NCBI RefSeq assembly: GCF_003634775.1
Contig: NZ_RBXB01000001.1
Location: 310,001 to 374,000, forward strand
Length of the DNA stretch: 64,000 nt
Source: Chryseobacterium defluvii
GTDB lineage: Bacteria; Bacteroidota; Bacteroidia; Flavobacteriales; Weeksellaceae
Direction of reading: 5' to 3'
Shown: positions 62,428-64,000 of the stretch, one piece after another
Numbering within the stretch: position 1 is the stretch's first letter
How the letters are laid out: every line of letters begins with the position of its first letter
Made by a program: the position numbers and the translations under genes
Notes under the pieces: generated by a model
The model's database searches: none
The model's input: only the letters and a program-made list of their open reading frames with translations
What the model was told of the DNA's origin: nothing

Positions 62428-64000
62428 TTAAAGCTTATATGTGAAGGTGAAATAATAATTCCTAGGAGTTATTGGGTTTACAGAGTAGTTTTCGTGTACA
62501 TTGTAATTCACTACATCAAACAGGTTACCCACTTTACCCTGAATAGAGAATTGCTTCCATTCGTAGCCTACTGAAAGGGCAACGGTTGTATAATCTTTCA
62601 ATTCGAAAACTCTGCTGATACCGTTTCTGGCAGCTAAACTATTTGCTCCTGTCTTAGTATCGTTCCAACCAGCTAATCTGTCTCCGATATAATAAGCACT
62701 TGCTCCCACCTTTAAGCCTTTGGCAAATTTCTGGAAAGTATAGAATACAGATGCATTAGCTGTAGTTGCAGGAGTTCTTACCAGTCTTTGTTTTTCAACA
62801 TATCCGAATGTGTCCGGAGTATCCAAATAAACTGAATTATTATAAGAGAAACCTCCAATAATAGAAAGTCCTTCCATTGGGTTACCCGTAATGTCCAATT
62901 CCACACCCCGGCTTCTCATTTTTCCTGCAAATTCCTTAAAGAATGAATCTATATTGGCATTTCCGTTTGCTAAAAATGGAGCAGTTTGGTAATAATTGTT
63001 ATAAATAATTTGATAAGCTGTTAAATTTATGGCAATTGCATTATTCCAGAAATTCTTTTTAACCCCGGCTTCATACTGGTCTATCGTTGTAGGTTTCAAA
63101 GCCTGAAGGTAAATATCCTGACCTGTATTTTGTACAAACGAGTTAGTATAGGTAGCGAATACTGATAAATTATCGTTTGGCATATATACTAAACCAGCTT
63201 TTGGAGAAAAGGCTCTGTCTGAAATAGCAGTGTTTTTTACTTCTACATCACCATCACTGTTCGCAAAAGTATTTTTCTTGTTGACCATTGTTTCTATATA
63301 AGACCAACGTAATCCTGCTATTACCTTTAATTGTTTTGTTAGGCTGATATAATCCTGTACGTATACTCCGAACCTTTGTGTAGGAATTCTCGTTCTGTCT
63401 TTTAAAGAAGCATTTGGAATGGCACCGCTTGACCATGTACTTGGGTCATCCATATATATAGTAGCAGTGGATGTGTTTCCATTGGTTCCGTATTTGGTAG
63501 GATTGGTAAAGGTGTAATTGTTCTGGATTCCGTAGTCTCCGTCTGTACCAATTAATACTTTATGATTGATACTTCCGGTATTGAATTCACCATTTACGTT
63601 AACTTGTAATGAAGTATAGTTTTGCTCATTGAATGTTTTATTCAAAGGTCGGTCCCACTTCAAACGATTACTATTATCATAAGTCCATTGAACTCTTTCC
63701 GTAGAGTAATAATCCTTAGTGTAGTTTTGATAAGAGGCCACCGCGTTTAACGTCCATCTATCGCTGAACTGGTGATTGAATGTAACATTGGTTGACACCT
63801 GCTGAACGTTTTGGTACTGCCAATCTGCCCCTACGAAAGCATTTCTTGGCAACAATGTATTAAGCTCATAAGTTAATCCGTCCTTTTGTGTAATAGATCC
63901 AATTCCAAAGTCTGGAGTGAAATCATTTTTAAGGTAATCTGCTTCCACAATTAACTGGGATTTTTCACCAATATTGAATAAGAAAGACGGGTTGAAATAA
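62428..64000 (-). CDS. TonB-dependent receptor (siderophore type), 5' partial
   Basis: The frame is open through the right edge, beyond the GTG at 63948, so the N-terminal plug and signal are missing. Visible part: barrel strands with YFNPSFLFNIGEKSQLIVEA, QRFGVYVQDYISLTKQLKVIAGLRW, the KAGLVYMPNDNLSVFATYTNSF segment and a C-terminal RNYYFTFTYKL ending with Leu after an aromatic residue. Matches siderophore-type TonB receptors. With the PepSY protein it forms an iron-acquisition pair. Confidence 0.92.
   Translation of the reverse strand, partial: YFNPSFLFNIGEKSQLIVEADYLKNDFTPDFGIGSITQKDGLTYELNTLLPRNAFVGADWQYQNVQQVSTNVTFNHQFSDRWTLNAVASYQNYTKDYYSTERVQWTYDNSNRLKWDRPLNKTFNEQNYTSLQVNVNGEFNTGSINHKVLIGTDGDYGIQNNYTFTNPTKYGTNGNTSTATIYMDDPSTWSSGAIPNASLKDRTRIPTQRFGVYVQDYISLTKQLKVIAGLRWSYIETMVNKKNTFANSDGDVEVKNTAISDRAFSPKAGLVYMPNDNLSVFATYTNSFVQNTGQDIYLQALKPTTIDQYEAGVKKNFWNNAIAINLTAYQIIYNNYYQTAPFLANGNANIDSFFKEFAGKMRSRGVELDITGNPMEGLSIIGGFSYNNSVYLDTPDTFGYVEKQRLVRTPATTANASVFYTFQKFAKGLKVGASAYYIGDRLAGWNDTKTGANSLAARNGISRVFELKDYTTVALSVGYEWKQFSIQGKVGNLFDVVNYNVHENYSVNPITPRNYYFTFTYKL

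Noticed and set aside
63946..63948. GTG as the start of the TonB receptor
   Set aside because: The frame continues to the right edge with barrel-like sequence; no signal peptide or plug is visible.

Overview
The window looks like a Bacteroidota (Flavobacteriia, Chryseobacterium-like) chromosome carrying a prophage. The pointers are low G+C, promoters of the TTG-N19-TAnnTTTG type (clear copies before tRNA-Gln, sucC and the peroxiredoxin gene), few Shine-Dalgarno sites, and housekeeping genes with flavobacterial features: a short MenE, a deoxyhypusine-synthase-like protein, a degradative-type HMG-CoA reductase, DUF4846 and PepSY proteins, and a TonB-dependent receptor. Genus is inferred, not proven. 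Both window edges cut genes.

Positions 1 to about 36,060 are the structural and accessory part of a long-tailed (siphovirus-type) prophage whose integrase lies outside the window to the left. Order: a coupled DNA-modification cluster (partial N6/N4 methyltransferase, a C5 methyltransferase with six tandem repeats in its target-recognition region, a PAPS-reductase-like PP-loop protein), small early genes with an ASCH protein and a divergent XRE repressor, a DnaA-domain-IV-like regulator, about 700 bases of structured non-coding DNA with two tRNA-like elements, then packaging (small and large terminase), portal, MuF protein with a long C-terminal extension ending in a zinc-protease-like domain, scaffold, decoration protein, major capsid, connectors, tail tube, tail chaperone pair with a probable -1 frameshift, tape measure, tail tip, a glycosidase-like tail fibre, holin, a one-protein spanin and an N-acetylmuramidase. 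Three HExxH proteins or domains lie among the head genes. A three-gene cassette on the opposite strand (16,200-16,991), with its own palindrome-associated promoter, interrupts the late operon just after the MuF gene. The phage ends against the 3' end of tRNA-Gln (36,063-36,133), the likely attachment site.

From 36 kb on the window is ordinary chromosome: menE, arfB-like, deoxyhypusine-synthase-like gene, an alkyltransferase-like protein, htpG, recA, an MpaB-family protein, a LuxR regulator, gapA-pfkA, a radical-SAM DNA repair pair, mvaA, a ClC channel, sucC, mscS, a 1-Cys peroxiredoxin and a TonB receptor with a PepSY partner. Notable local features are a locus duplicated without its coding sequence (47,084-47,343), a frameshifted small gene (48,631-48,835), a 20-bp perfect hairpin next to htpG, and a palindrome wrapped around the -7 element of the peroxiredoxin promoter.

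All family assignments are from reading the translated proteins by eye; no database search was run.
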